Source: Agapanthus africanus (Eukaryota; Streptophyta; Magnoliopsida; Asparagales; Amaryllidaceae). From it: DNA of 64,000 nt. The position numbers and the translations under genes were made by a program. Of the stretch, positions 1-11,754 are shown piece by piece. The notes beneath the pieces are model-generated. The model was not told the origin of the DNA, searched no databases, and saw only the letters and a program-made list of their open reading frames with translations. The stretch lies in contig JASDDO010000026.1 of assembly GCA_030015575.1 (NCBI GenBank), positions 26,552,079-26,616,078 on the forward strand, written 5' to 3'. Position 1 is the stretch's first letter, and each line of letters opens with the position of its first letter.

Positions 1-2174
1 TTATGTCCATGACATTTACCTATATCAGTTGATGATTGGATAAGGAGCATTAAATATCGGTGTAATTCTTCTTAATCTTAGTACAGTTTTCAATTTACGA
101 CGCACAGGGTTTGAGTTATTCAACTCAGGGGACTTATACAAAGTATTGCATGTTGTCCAGTGTCCATTAGAAAAAAGGGGTTGGTGCTCATACTATATTA
201 TGTTTACTTATGACTTCTTCAGTTTTAGACAAGTATTTCGTAGAAATACAAGATCCAAGTTTTGAGAAGTTATAGGTACAAGAATAAAGTAGAGAACCAT
301 GTACTGCAAGTATCAGGATTCTTCAAGGTAATTGAAGATGTAGATACTTGTGTTTGGTATTCAGTTGATAGTATTGGTTTTGAGAACTTGCTCTCTTTCA
401 GGTACTCATATCTGGATGCATTCCTTAGTTGAGTAATGCCGATCGGCCTTTCTCCATTTAGTTGACATGCACTGGAGACAGCTGCATGATTTGAATCTGG
501 TTCTAATTAAATCAGTGCCTCTGTTTCTATATGATATATAGAATGGTTCATATCTTAACGATATTAAGGTATATGGAGTTGTCCGGCTTATGCTTAAAAC
601 CAGATTCTGGACATACTCAAGGCACGTTTCAGTAATGGCAGTTTGTGGGTTATCCCGGGCTATGATGAGGGTTAACTTTCTACCATCTGGAAGATCAATA
701 GTGATATTGTTCTTGACTCGCCATAGTTTTAGTAAAATGGACTTTTTCAGAAAACAGTAGTGGGAGTATGGTAGAACTGGAAGTGATTCCAAAACCACAA
801 ACGATTACTGAAAATTTAATAGAACCTAAAGATTCAATCGGGTTTGACATTCCATTAGGCACTCCGCAGATGTGGTGGGTAAGCTCAGGCACCCGAGAGG
901 TACTTCGGTATTATTAAAGACGATGACAGGGAGGTTCTTGTTTACCCAAACTTGTCACTACTGCTGTTCTAGACTATGAGACCCGGCAGGAAGATGAGTA
1001 TAGCGTCGTTCTAAACTAGCTTTAGAAGAGCACGTGTATATGACTCTGCTAGAGGGTTGTTGTAATCAGAGTGGAGCAGCGGAAGCATAGTTGACAAGTA
1101 GCTTATGTCTATTTATAGACTAAAGCAAGTATTGAGGAGATAGATCATCTATTTTTGATGTGACAGTCATAGGTTGTGACTTCATCAGAATAGGAGATTG
1201 ATCTGTTAAAAAGGTAGTAGGGTATGATGTCCTGGTATTTGGTTGACATGCACTTTATAGGAAATGAAATTCCTACACTACGATTGGTTATACTGTGGTT
1301 GTCACACAGTGGTTTCTCTACATAGGATATGGATATTATATCAGGCATTTTGGTAACTAGATCTATGGTTTTAGATCTAGATTTGGGTAGTTTCCCAATC
1401 TGGGTACTTAGACAGTATTCTAAAGGTGTTTTAGAATGGACGACTCCTGGCATGGTGATGTACCTGCAGGTGATGGAGTCACCCTCTCTGAAGGTGTCTT
1501 ACAGACTAAAGAGGAGAGGGATGTGCATGATTGGCATATCACTTACTTAGGCAATTGAGTCAATCATGAGATGTCAAGTACCACACCAGATGTTGTTTTT
1601 GCACTTGTTGCAATAAGTTTATATATTAATCCAATCCTGGAGAAACGTTCGGAAGCAGTTTATGAACATAAATGGATGTTCTAGGGATTTGGTAACGACT
1701 GTCTCCTTTAGGAGACGGTTATCATTCCAGACTTCCAAGATGACCTGGATAACAGAGTGACTGTCAGAGTTATAGTTTTCCCTCTTGACGAGGGGCAGTA
1801 GTTTGGAAAGGTGGTCCAAGCGGATACTGAGGGAGGCATGACGCAGGATACTGGTTAAATTCAGTGGATGATACAGTCTAAGAAGTTTGCTGTATTTGGA
1901 GTTCATTTGTGAACTGGGTCCCATCAGATATCCAGACATATTCTAAGACAGGTATTTCTCATTTCAAGAGATGGCTTTCTCCGCAAACTTGAGATAAAGA
2001 GAGACATAGAAAGAAACATTGGAGCAGATCCACTCACTGAGGCTATTTCTCGAACACAATAGTTTTACAAACGAGCTTTGTGAAACCGATTAGTAGTGAA
2101 ATTGGGTATTCGGTATCACACGGGCTGTGAGTATGCGACACTGCAATAATTAGCCTTAAGTGCAAGTGGGAGAT
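1..2174 (+). pseudogene. Eroded Ty1-copia pol 3' half (RT to RNase H remnant)
   Basis: No open frame survives, but short translated stretches match, in order, the better preserved copia element at 59021-62266. Around 1257-1280 a stretch beginning IGNEIPTLR corresponds to the segment just after the reverse transcriptase active site. Around 1390-1430 SQSGYLDSILKVF corresponds to the later RT segment. Near 2020-2045 a piece like ADPLTEAIS is the typical end of copia RNase H. These lie in different frames with many stops, so this is an old dead copy on the plus strand. Everything is in the expected order before the polypurine tract and LTR at 2175. The 5' part lies outside the window. Assignment to the same Angela-like family as the other copia copies rests on these matches and on the shared LTR. 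Confidence 0.7.
2159..2174 (+). other. Polypurine tract of copia element 1
   Basis: AGTGCAAGTGGGAGATT stands directly before the LTR start TGTTGG. The same tract, in reverse, precedes the LTR at 58983, so it marks the internal/3' LTR border and sets plus-strand orientation for this element. Confidence 0.8.
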
Positions 2175-4213
2175 TGTTGGCTATAGTGCACTCAAGTCAA
2201 TTATTGGGTCGCAGGCACGTGATTGCAATAATTGAGAGAGGACCTATACCGGTAGAACAGTCTTACTCGAGATGATAGTATGCTATCTGGTTTGTCTTTA
2301 TCATCATGTACATGCTTCAAGTTACATTACAGATCACTATTACTTGTTGATAGAGCCTATAGGATTCTTGCTTGACTACCAGCAGTATGATGGCGATCAT
2401 ATACGTAAGAGTTGGGTGGTCTATAAGCACATCCTTAAACTGTCCCCAGTCGTGGGAGTTTCGAGAATGGGCATCGATACTCTGAGAGTAGACTGGTGTA
2501 TATAGATCGAGACCTCGACGAGGGGCGGTGGCCGGTCTCACAAGCCATTGGTGTCAGTTAGTTCACCTAAGATGTATACAGGTGCTCATTGGGTTATGAG
2601 TACACCGGACGGACTCGCCGGGAACATGCTAGTTGGTATTATACCTATTGTCAGATAGCAGTTCCCTGGTGACATGTGTACAGATTAGTCTATCGACCTG
2701 AGATCGTCATTTGTCTCGTGTGAGTTCCCACTGTGCTTTGATTACTACCCTACCACGGCTCAAAGGAGTCGTGCAAACAGGTTTTAGTTGGGTATAGTCC
2801 CGAGCCACATGGAGGCAGTGAGCGGATCGTCAGGGGATTCTTCTCTTCCGGTATTGGGGGTTGATGTCGCGGTGTGCACGGATGGCCATCACCAGAAATC
2901 CTTGGCCAAGGTAGTCGAGAGTTACCGATCTAGGATTGGCAGTTTCTCAGTTGGTGATAGGTTTCATACCGACACTAAATGTCGCGTTATTAGAGGTCTG
3001 ACTTTATCCACCCCCTAGACTCGATATGCGATACTCATAGACAAACGAACCGGACTGTACGGATATTGTCACTGTCAGGCTGAGTAGGGTTTCAGGATGA
3101 GTTTGCTCATCGGCCTCCCTTTCGCTCAATACCTGGGCAGCCGTTACATACAGCTGGTATCACTGACGTGCTTGTGGTTAAACCTACTGCCAGTGTATTG
3201 ACGAGTCTTTAGAGTCCCACACAGAGAGTTTCCCTGGTTCGGGCGAAACGTTGTAGAGGCCGTATAGTTTTATGGCAGGGTTCGATCATATTCGTGGACC
3301 TGTGCACGGATTATGATCGGACGGATAATACTAGTGGGCTTTGGTTTAAGCCGGATCCTAGTATTATATTGTTGGATTATTTTCGTCTCGTTGTATTCGT
3401 ATTCAGTCGGAATACGTATACAGGTATGTATATACGGATGAGGGGTATTCTTGTGATCCGTTACAAGATTACTTTTGAAAATGCCATTTCTTTTCTTTGT
3501 TTTGTATTAAACATTTAGGGTTTTGGTTTAAATGTTTAATATTGTGGTGTGGTGAAGTGTGAGTGCAAGTCTTGGCATGTTGCATTGATTGTGGCATGGT
3601 GACTCATGGTGTTGGGTCTTGTGTGATTCAAGTGGTGAGATATTTGTGCAAGTGGTAGATCTTTTTTTGTGCTAGGATTTATCTTTAGTTGCTCTTCACA
3701 AATACTTCACACAACAACACAAGAAAACAACAGACACTTTCTTTAGTTGCTTTTTCCTTTGGCCAAGTCTTGAGCTCACACATTTCCTCCAATGGCTTCT
3801 TCTTCACTTCCATCCATACCCTCTCATGAGTTGAGAATCCATGGATGTTTTGAGACAAAGTATTCACACACTATCTCTACTTCATCTTGGGCATCTAGGT
3901 TAGCAAATTGGATGTCCGAGTTGCTTCGGTTTTGAAGCGGGAGCTCGTATTACTAATCCTCGACATGAATCGTCTTCGACGAGGGAGACCGGGGAGCAAA
4001 CTTCATCGAGGCAGCCGCGACGAGCTAAGGACAGAGGTTGAAGACCGAAGGACACGGATCGATCGGTCCAACCTCTCTAAACTCTTTTCGTATAGCTGGT
4101 ATAGGGTTAATGGTACGATCCGTCGATTAGGGTTCCGTTAGCGCCGGGTTTTAAAAGTTTTTGTTTCGAATTTGGCCACGGATTGCTGGCCAGGACGCTA
4201 CCGTAACCTTACA
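2175..4213 (+). repeat. 3' LTR of copia element 1 (Angela/BARE-like, ~2.0 kb)
   Basis: The LTR starts TGTTGGCTATAGTGCAC directly after the polypurine tract and ends CCTTACA at 4213. The same ~2-kb sequence occurs at 24135-26146 (+), inverted at 4295-6335, and inverted and interrupted at 53844-58983. The copy at 24135 starts TGTTAGCGTAATATGCCCTAGAGGC, very like the start of BARE/Angela LTRs. The sequence after 4213 lacks the TGGTATCAGAGCC primer-binding site that follows the LTR at 26146, as expected for a 3' LTR flanked by target DNA. Confidence 0.85.
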
Positions 4214-4222
4214 GAACAGGTG

Positions 4223-6859
4223 TTAGAAAGGGAGCACTTGGTGGTCAACGACAAAAAAGAAAGCATTTAATTGAACATTGTATTCTACAGGAAATGTAAG
4301 TCTACGCCAGCGCCCCGGCCGTCAATTCGACGCCAATTGCGGAACAAAAACTTTTGAAACTAGCGCTAACGCAAACTTAAAACTCGGATCGTACCATTAA
4401 CCGTAAACTAGAAACTGTAAAAGAGTTTGACGAGATTATATCGATCGATCCGTGTCCTTCGGTCTTCAATCTCCGCACCAAACTCCCGCTGCTGCGCCGA
4501 CGAAGTCCGCTCTCCTATCTCGCTCGTCGAGGTGGCACCACGTCATCGATTCTTTATACGGGCTCCCGCTTCGGACCGAAGTAACTCGAACATGAAGTTT
4601 GGTAGCCGACATGTCCAAGATTTAAGTAGAGAGAAGTGTGAATACTTTTTCTCAAACACCCTAGGGTTCTCATCACATAAGAGTGATAGGGTGGAGGTTG
4701 AAGAAGATGCAAAGAGATGAAGAGTGTGAGCTCAAGAAAATATCTCAAGAGAGCAAAAACCAAACACCAAAAATGATGTGTGCTACCCTTTCATTTTGGT
4801 GATGATATATATGAGGTTTTGTGATGAAATAACAAGGAAAATATCTTACCAAAATATCTCCACAAACCCTAAAAATATCTGCACCCAAAACAAACTCCAT
4901 TAATTCTATCATGACTCACTAGATGACTCATTAGCATGAGTCATTAGTGAACATGCTAGAATCAATGAGTCATAACAATGAGTCACACTTTCCAAATCCA
5001 ATAATCATTTAAACAAAAATGATTAACCCAAAAATAAACGCATCTTCTAAAGTAATCTTGCAACGGATTACGAGAATACCCCTCACCTGTATATACATAC
5101 CTGTATCCGTATTCCGACCGAATATGAATACCACGAGATGAAAGTATTCCAACACAATATAATACTTGAATCCGGCTTAAACCAAAGCCCACCAGTATTA
5201 TCTGTCCGAACCATGACACGTGCACAAGTGCACGTGTATGTTCGAACCCTGCCATAAAACCATACGGCCTCTACAACGTTTCGCCCGAACTTGGGAAACT
5301 ATCTGTGGGGGACTCTAAAGACTCGTTAATACGCTGGCAGTGGGTTTAACCACAAGCCGTCAGTGGTACTAGCTGTACATAACGGCTGGCCATGTATTGA
5401 CCGAAAGGGAAGCCGATGAGTGAACTCTTCCTGGAACCCTACTGAGCCTATCAGTGACAATATCCGTACAGTCCGGTCCGTTCGTCTATGAGCACCGCAT
5501 ATCGGGCCTAGGGGCTGGTAACGTCACACCCCCAATAGCGGTATAAATCGTGTCGGAGGGTAGCCCTGAACACCCTGAGAAACTACTGGAATACCTACCA
5601 GTAATTCTCACCTGCCTTGGCCAAGGACTTGGTGTAATGGCTCTTCTAGACATAGCGCGATCTCACCCCGAGACGAATCCCCTGCCGATCCGCTCACTGC
5701 CTCTATGTGGTTTGGGACTGTATCCAACTAAAACCTGTTTGCACGACTCCTTTGAGCCGTGGTAGGGTAGTAATCTAAACACAGTGGGAACTCACACAAG
5801 ACAAATGAAGACCTCAGGTCGATGAACTGACCTGTACACATGTCACCAGGGAACTGCTATCTGACGCTAGGTATAATACCAACTAGCAGGTTCTCGGCGA
5901 GTCCGTCCGGTGTACTCATAACCCAATGAGCACCTGTATACATCTTAGGTGAACCAACTGACACCAATGGCTTGTGAGACCGGCCACCGCCCCTCGTCGG
6001 AGTCTCGACTGTATACACTAGTCTACTCCGGAGTATCGATGCCCTGTCTCGAAACTCCCACGACTAGGGACCACTTTTAACGATGTGCTTATGGACTACC
6101 CAACTCTCACGTATATGATCGCCATCATACTGCTGGTAGTCAAGCAAGAATCCTAAGGGCTCTATCAACGTGTAATAGCGATCATGTCACCTAAAGCTGT
6201 ACACGATGATAAAGTTAAACCAGATAGCATATTATCATCTTGCGTAAGACTGTCCTACCGGTATAGGTCCTCCTCAATCATTGCAATCAGGTGCCTGGGA
6301 TCCAATAATTGACTTTGAGGGCACTACATCCAACAGGAAATAGATCACCATACATATGATCGAAAGTACAGGGATTCACAAAACTATGGATAAAATTCTT
6401 TAACTCCCTCTCTGCTTTCTCCGCTATGGCAAAGCCATGATCTTCACGAAGAGTCGCTCCCCATCGGTCAGCACCGTGCCCATCAGCGAAGACAGACATT
6501 ATGGCCCGCTGAGCCCGTATCTGGCTTAGCAGCTGAACAGAGCGATCCCTCAGAGCCGTGGTAATCAAAAGTGCCTCATGAAAGCACTCGATCTTTTCCT
6601 CCGCTGCGTCGAGTACTGCCGGAGTCATCTCCGCTGGATGAGGGGGAATATCATCGAGCACGGATAAGAAGACCATCTGGAGCCAAATGGAGCCGATGGG
6701 GAGAGGAGATCCTCTACGAGTCAAGAGCTCGTGCTGCACCGTATCGCATTGGTCATCCGTAAGAGCAGGGTTTACCAAGCGGGCAGTAAAATGAGGAACA
6801 ATTTTCTCAATAGGCACCTCCTATGGCTGCCGGCGAGCATGTGGACGATTACAAGCCAT
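4223..6859 (-). pseudogene. Unrecognised ORF, split by a solo LTR
   Basis: On the minus strand an ATG at 6857-6859 begins MACNRPHARRQP, is followed by an in-frame TAG (6821-6823), then runs open to the solo LTR at 6335. After removing the LTR and one 5-bp target duplication, the frame continues through 4294 to a stop at 4223-4225, for a total near 200 residues. The product is largely helical, with a Glu/Ala/Arg-rich middle and a hydrophobic stretch (FFFVV) near the end. I do not recognise the family; no metal-binding cluster, transposase triad or signal peptide is evident. Upstream (6870-6950) lies pyrimidine-rich leader-like sequence on this strand. It may be a fragment of a retroelement accessory gene or a host gene fragment. 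The early TAG and the insertion make it non-functional as it stands. Confidence 0.45.
4295..6335 (-). mobile_element. Solo LTR of the copia (Angela-like) family, TSD GGAAA
   Basis: Read on the minus strand this starts TGTTGGATGTAGTGCCC and ends GACTTACA, matching the LTRs at 2175 and 24135. It is flanked by perfect 5-bp duplications, GGAAA at 4290-4294 and at 6336-6340. An LTR with intact duplications and no internal region is the product of recombination between the two LTRs of a former full element. It lies 81 bp from the LTR at 2175-4213 in inverted orientation and interrupts the minus-strand ORF described above. Confidence 0.93.
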
Positions 6860-7047
6860 AGCTCTTCTCTGTTAAAATAATTCTCTGAAAGTGAAAGAGA
6901 GAGAAGTATTGCTTCAAATTATGAAGGGAGACATTTAAGTCTAGGCATAGAAATGTTGTGCATGATGGAACTATTTCCAAGCATTGGAAAAGAAAAGTTT
7001 AACTCAGGAAAAACAAAGAAAGAAGGCGAAAAAACACTTTCAGTAAA

Positions 7048-7205
7048 GAGGCAGCGCCTCACGTGCCTTGCACGAGGGCACCAGCGTCAAGAGTTAAAAA
7101 CTCTGAGGCAGCGCCTCACGTGCCTCGCACTAGGGCGCCAGCGCCGAGAGTTAAAAACTCTGAGGCAGCGCCTCAGGTGCCTCGCACAAGGGCGCCAGCG
7201 CCATA
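7048..7205. repeat. Three tandem ~57-bp repeats in LTR-A copy 1
   Basis: Units start GAGGCAGCGCC at 7048, 7104 and 7162. Each holds a CACGTG-like core (degraded in the third), a GGGCGCCAGCG segment, and, in the first two, a GAGTTAAAAACTC palindrome. The other LTR-A copies have related but differently sized GC-rich arrays at this place. Confidence 0.85.
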
Positions 7206-7898
7206 ACTAAAATCTCTCTGTTAAACAGAGCCATTGGATCAAAAATCCAACGGAGATGATAAATCATCAAAATACAGAATTAAATTCTGTTGAGAAATTA
7301 TTCCTCAAATCATTCCAAACAAGAAAGATTACGCTTTGTAAAACAGAGCTCCGTTGGATTAAAAATCCAATGGTGATTAAAAATCACTTATATGCAGAAA
7401 ATTTATGTATAGGGAAATATTTCCCTAATCTTGTTAAAAATAAGAAATATATCTTCTGTAAAAAAGAAGTCCTTGGGTCAAAGATCCAACGGTGGATAAA
7501 ATCCCCAAATCAATCAGGATCTCTCAACGAGAGATTTCTTTAACTAAATCAACAGATGTGCCTCTACTATATAAAGAACCCAAGACTTCAAGTCTTAGAG
7601 AAAGAAACCCCCCATAAGTTTTAAGCAAGCAAGTAGAAAGATTTAAGAAGGAAGAAAGAAGAATACATTTCTTCGAGTTAAATAAAAAAATAGAGATCAG
7701 AGCATCTCATCTGCATATCCAAGGGTTTAACCCTCATAAAAGATCATAGTTCTTTACCTGGATCTGAGATCTATGAGACAAGTCTCCCACAAATGAGAAT
7801 TTAATTCTCATGGGGATGAACTTGTTCTTAGGGATCAAAAATCCAGAAAAGAACAGAGAATTGAACTCTTCAGAACAGAACACCCAAAGAAAACCTAG

Positions 7899-8165
7899 CG
7901 CCAAGCGCCTTACGTGTCCCTCACATGGGCGCTGCTCAATAAAGAGTGCTTAGCACTTAAGGGTTGGCGCTCAGCGCCAAGCGCCTCACGTGTCCCTCAC
8001 ATGGGCGCTGCTTTATAATGAGTGCTTAGCAATCAATGGTTGGCGCTTAGCACCAAGCGCCTTACGTGTCCCTCACGTGGGCGCTGCTCAATAAGGAGTG
8101 CCTAGCGCTCAGTGGTTGGCGCTCAGCGCCAAACGCCTTACGTGCTCCGCATGAGGGCGCCATAA
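7899..8165. repeat. Tandem ~76-bp repeats, about 3.5 copies, in LTR-A copy 1
   Basis: Units begin CGCCAAGCGCC (or a close variant) at about 7899, 7976, 8052 and 8127. Each carries an ACGTG core, GGGCGCTGCT and a GTTGGCGCTCAGCGCC dyad. The array corresponds in position to the ~75-bp array at 46865-47090 of the Tat-A 5' LTR. Confidence 0.85.
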
Positions 8166-9683
8166 AGAGTGTTTAATACTCCATAAAAACAAAAGAAAAA
8201 GGGGGGGAAAGTAAAGTAAAGTGTAAGCGTCAGAACCCATATAAATGCTAAGCATTGTTTGCACAGAAAGGAGATTGAATCCAAGCAAGTGTTTAACACT
8301 TTATTCAAAATGAAATGACAAAGACTTAGTGGGCTGAGCCCAAGTTGGCCAGACTCCTAATCAACCGAGTCCATGTGCACTTTATCTTCCAAATTGGTCT
8401 TAGTCCCAAGCAAGACTACCGATCTTCTGACGAATATTCATTGGTTCAAGGGTACATCTCCTCACACCTCTGATACATGTCGTTGTAATTCTTTAGCGTC
8501 TTCAGAGAGGTGGTGGGTCCCGATAACCAACAACTCTTTAGTGCACTCCCAAATTGACGGGCACATCCCACTATGGACCGCAACGTCCTTAAACTAATTA
8601 TGGACCGCAACGTCCTTAAACTAAAGCAATAGAGCCCAAATGATTTTTTGTTGGGTCTGAATGATCCCAAAATTCTGTTGAGTATATCTTAGCCTAAAAT
8701 TAAACTAACGTATCCTCAAAAAACATTTAAGTTGATCTTAATCTCAAACGAGATTAACGATCCTTAAATCAACCCAAATCCAAATCTAAGAACATACGGA
8801 TTTGGACTAATCCACACCCTACGGGCGACAACATAAATTAATCTCTGTATACAATCCATGGGCAACCTAAAATAAAACAAATATCATACGACACGAAGTG
8901 ACCTTCTGGAGCTGGAGAAAGTGGTTACCGCGATACGGTAACGTAATTAACTGCAGGGGCTTGCGCCTGCAGGGAAGAGCGTTCCCACAATCAAAAACCC
9001 CTCGCAAACGAGGGGGGATCTAACGAAGTATGCTACAACGGCCACATCCGTCCGAACCTCCGATACGCGGTGCCATAAATCAACTTGGCATCTTCGGAGA
9101 GGTGGACGGATAAACCTAAATAGCATCTGCCCCTAAATTCAGGCAAGACGTTTGTCTTCCCGGTTTTCGGCGGTGAACAGCGCTTCCTCGGCCAAGGGAT
9201 ACCTAGAATGAAGCTCCTGATCGTCGATCCGGGCATGGCTTCCTTAACGACATCGCGGGTGTTGTGCCACCCGACGACCGCGGAGTCGGTGAGGTCGAGG
9301 TAGAACTGGTCGGAAGACTTATACTCCTCTACGGCCCTTTCTGTTCTCCCCTCTGCGAGCTTCGCCGCCTCGTAAGACGCCTGAGCATCCCGCTTGAATG
9401 AGTCCCTCCGTCTTTTTATGGCATCGAAGAGCCCGTTGACCTCCCCTATCTGGGCCTAGATAGCCCGGTTAGATTCAGTCAGGAGCCGATGGGACTCCTG
9501 CAATTTGGCGACCGTCAGGCCCTCCACGACCAATCTCAAATCGAGGAGGGCCGCCTTCTCTTCCGCCTGTTGCAGCCGGACGAGAAGCTCTTCTTTTTGC
9601 GAAGAAGATTCGCTCGCCTTCTTCATTGCCAGGGCCACCTCCTCGGACTCCATTACAACAAAGAGGGCGCAATGCTGGAGGAC

Positions 9684-9758
9684 CTGGGAAAGCGGGAGCC
9701 TTGTTAGGAGATAAAAGAAAAAAAATATATTTACTCGGAGAAATTTTAGGAGAATTAC
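9684..9758 (-). other. Second intron in Tat-C antisense gene
   Basis: The minus-strand donor is GTAATTC, with an alternative GT a few bases upstream. The acceptor is CTTTCCCAG|GTCC. AT-rich sequence of about 75-80 nt separates the basic domain from the coiled-coil block. Confidence 0.6.
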
Positions 9759-10199
9759 CGACCTGAACGGCCTCCTGATCTATCGCCACCACTTGTGCCT
9801 TCATGGTGCTTCGGGGGATCTTGGTCCCTGCTGCCTTCTCCATGTCCGCCAGTAAACTGTTGGCCACAAAAAGCCCCGAAGGTACCTCGATATAGAAGTC
9901 GCCCTCCTACACCTGAATCGCGGCCTGAGGGGGCCGAGAAACCACCCTTTTCTACCTCTTGAGTAGTGATTCGGCAGAAGGCGGCACTTCCGTCCTAGCC
10001 CGGAAGGCCGGATCTCGTGTGTGCTTCTGTCCTCCCCCGCGGCGTTCCTCCAGAACGGGGGGCGCTGCGGGGGCCTTGGCTGGAGGTGCTTGCCGGGGAG
10101 CCGCGTCCGGAGCAGGCCGAGACGAGCTTGTGCCACCGCCCTTCCTCCCCTGGGCCTTGGCGGCTATGGCAGCCATAATCTTCGAGCGATCCATTGGCT

Positions 10200-10289
10200 C
10201 TGCAAGATACCATAAGAAAATATCAGCGACCAAAAAGACAGCAACTAAATTTAAGCAAGTCTAAATAGTCGGCACAAGCCCTGACTCAC
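10200..10289 (-). other. Intron in Tat-C antisense gene
   Basis: On the minus strand the donor is TTTGTAG|GTGAGT and the acceptor is a pyrimidine-rich run ending TATCTTGCAG|AGCC. The length is 90 nt. The reading frame before the donor and the basic domain after the acceptor are both open. Confidence 0.7.
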
Positions 10290-11308
10290 CTACAAAGCAT
10301 GCTGGACTGAGTCCCGCCCAGCTCAAAGCTTGCTCCGAAAGCAGGACATCGGCCCGCTGGATCGGTTCCAATTGAGACATCACTCTTGCCTCGGGAGCAT
10401 TCGACTGCCTAACTCTAGGACAGTCGGCCATATGCCACTTGATAGGCACCAGCCAATCCTCACCCTCTGGTGGCCCGACGAAAACAAACTTCTCCTTCTA
10501 TTCATGGATGGAACAAGGGACGACCACAACCCCGAACCAGCAGCCCCACCATTATGTTTTTTGAATGAAAAGTACACCCAGCTCGGTTCGTCCTTGCTGG
10601 TACCGGAGTGACTTTTATAGCAAAGGAAAGAAAGGAGTAGGCTCAAATCAAAGGGGATCCGATCAATCTTCAATCGGACCAGAAATCCGAGGAGGATTCT
10701 CTACGAGTTCGGCACTAGCTAGCCCGGGGCGAAACGGAAACAATGGAGCATGGAACAAACCTCAGGAGAGAAGGACATACGCATTCCTGCCCGGAACGCT
10801 TCCAAGTATATGGCAATCTTTTTTCCCTGCACCTGGTCTGCCCACTCGCCCTCCCTGGCCAAACGGAGTGAATAGCCATAGGGCATACGTAAACGGGCCC
10901 GAATGTCAGAAAGCTCACCCAGACGGTTCAAAACTAAGGGCGCACGCGGGTATTCCCAATACGCGCCTTGGGAGACCTTTTCTCCCCTCGACGACGAAGG
11001 ACGAGGGCGCCGTTCCTCCTGGGGGCGAGCCCGACAAAGAAGACGAAGACGAGGAAGAAGAAGAAGAAGAACTCTCTCGGCTATCAGAAGCCGAGGAGGA
11101 AGAAGACCCACTGGGCTCGGCTCCAGAAACTGAACCCTCATCGCCCGACTCAACCCATATACGTCAATAGATACTTCGGAGGAAGATATCTAACCTGATT
11201 CAAGAAAGGTTTGACAGCCGAAGTTCCTACCTAAGCGAATGTGCGCCGGGCAATCTTCAGACGACAAGAGATGTCTAGGGTAAAGTAATGGTCGTGGGAT
11301 GTACCCCC

Positions 11309-11316
11309 TATTTATA
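11309..11316 (-). promoter_or_regulatory. TATA box of Tat-C antisense gene
   Basis: TATAAATA on the minus strand, about 150 bases upstream of the first coding-like sequence of the antisense gene and inside the element near its 3' end. It is placed to drive transcription opposite to gag-pol. The Tat-A antisense gene has the same octamer at 30009-30016. Confidence 0.55.
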
Positions 11317-11735
11317 CACTCAGCAAGAAGGCATCCAACGGCCTGCATCCGTTCCCGCCAAAACGAAGCGTCACACCAAGCGGCCACCGAGACTCCACGT
11401 GGCAACCGGCCATTTAACACGTCCCCTCTCGTCAGGATTTGGGTGATAGCCACTCACATCCTACCACCTAGTGGAGGATACGTGGTGCGTAGCCCAACCG
11501 GCCGAATGAACGAAACGGCGCCCCCTTTTTAGGCGCAATACTTATACACCGACGTCGCCGTAGATACGCGCGGGAACTGACGCGCTTCGCGAGCCGCCAC
11601 GTGGATATAAGGATTCAAGATGAGTAGCTGCCAAACGGTGCATCTTCATCTTACAACCCATTGCTGGGGAATGTTAGGCTGAATCGTTAAAAACCGGGCT
11701 TACCACTCTCAACCCTGACCCATAAATAGGTCATG

Positions 11736-11754
11736 ATGAGAGTGGGGGGGCTAA
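11736..11754 (+). other. Polypurine tract of Tat-C
   Basis: GATGAGAGTGGGGGGGCTAA precedes the LTR start TGATGTGG at 11755. A G-run followed by a few bases and then TGATG is typical of Tat-lineage elements. It fixes Tat-C as plus-strand. Confidence 0.75.

Larger units (their letters stand above)
6954..9179 (+). repeat. LTR-A copy 1 (Tat-type LTR), sense orientation +
   Basis: This is the reverse complement of the Tat-A LTRs at 27425-29906 and 45782-48429. It ends at 9179 with the complement of TGTTCACCGCCGAAAACC. It carries a TATA box (TATATAA, 7568-7574), two families of short tandem repeats and many small palindromes, such as CAGAATTAAATTCTG at 7275-7289. The right edge directly abuts antisense coding sequence of Tat-C, so it looks inserted there. 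The left edge (TG at 6954) is tentative because the flanks (AGAAA and GCGCT) do not form a target duplication; the left end may be truncated or rearranged. Confidence 0.75.
9180..11170 (-). pseudogene. Antisense gene of Tat-C: putative gypsy-type transposon (Transposase_28-like) protein
   Basis: On the minus strand the order is: a serine-rich low-complexity start (about 11040-11100), a globular segment at 10980-10719 containing IAIYLEAFRAGMRMSF, a second segment near 10600-10540 (SWVYFSFKKHNGG), a basic Ala/Pro-rich stretch (10199-9960), a coiled-coil block (9653-9456) and a tail at 9430-9180. This order and the motifs recall the plant proteins annotated as putative gypsy-type transposon (Pfam Transposase_28), which I recognise by pattern only. 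At least two frame changes are needed (near 11040 and 10490). GT-AG introns lie at 10200-10289 and about 9684-9758. It sits antisense to the element, just before the polypurine tract and 3' LTR, and is cut at 9180 by LTR-A. Its function is unknown. Confidence 0.65.

Noticed and set aside
7048-8165. Regularly spaced repeats resembling a CRISPR array
   Set aside because: Units are contiguous tandem repeats without unique spacers, inside a plant LTR.
10565-11198. Plus-strand Glu/Asp- and Lys/Arg-rich ORFs
   Set aside because: Mirror readings of the serine-rich start of the minus-strand antisense gene.
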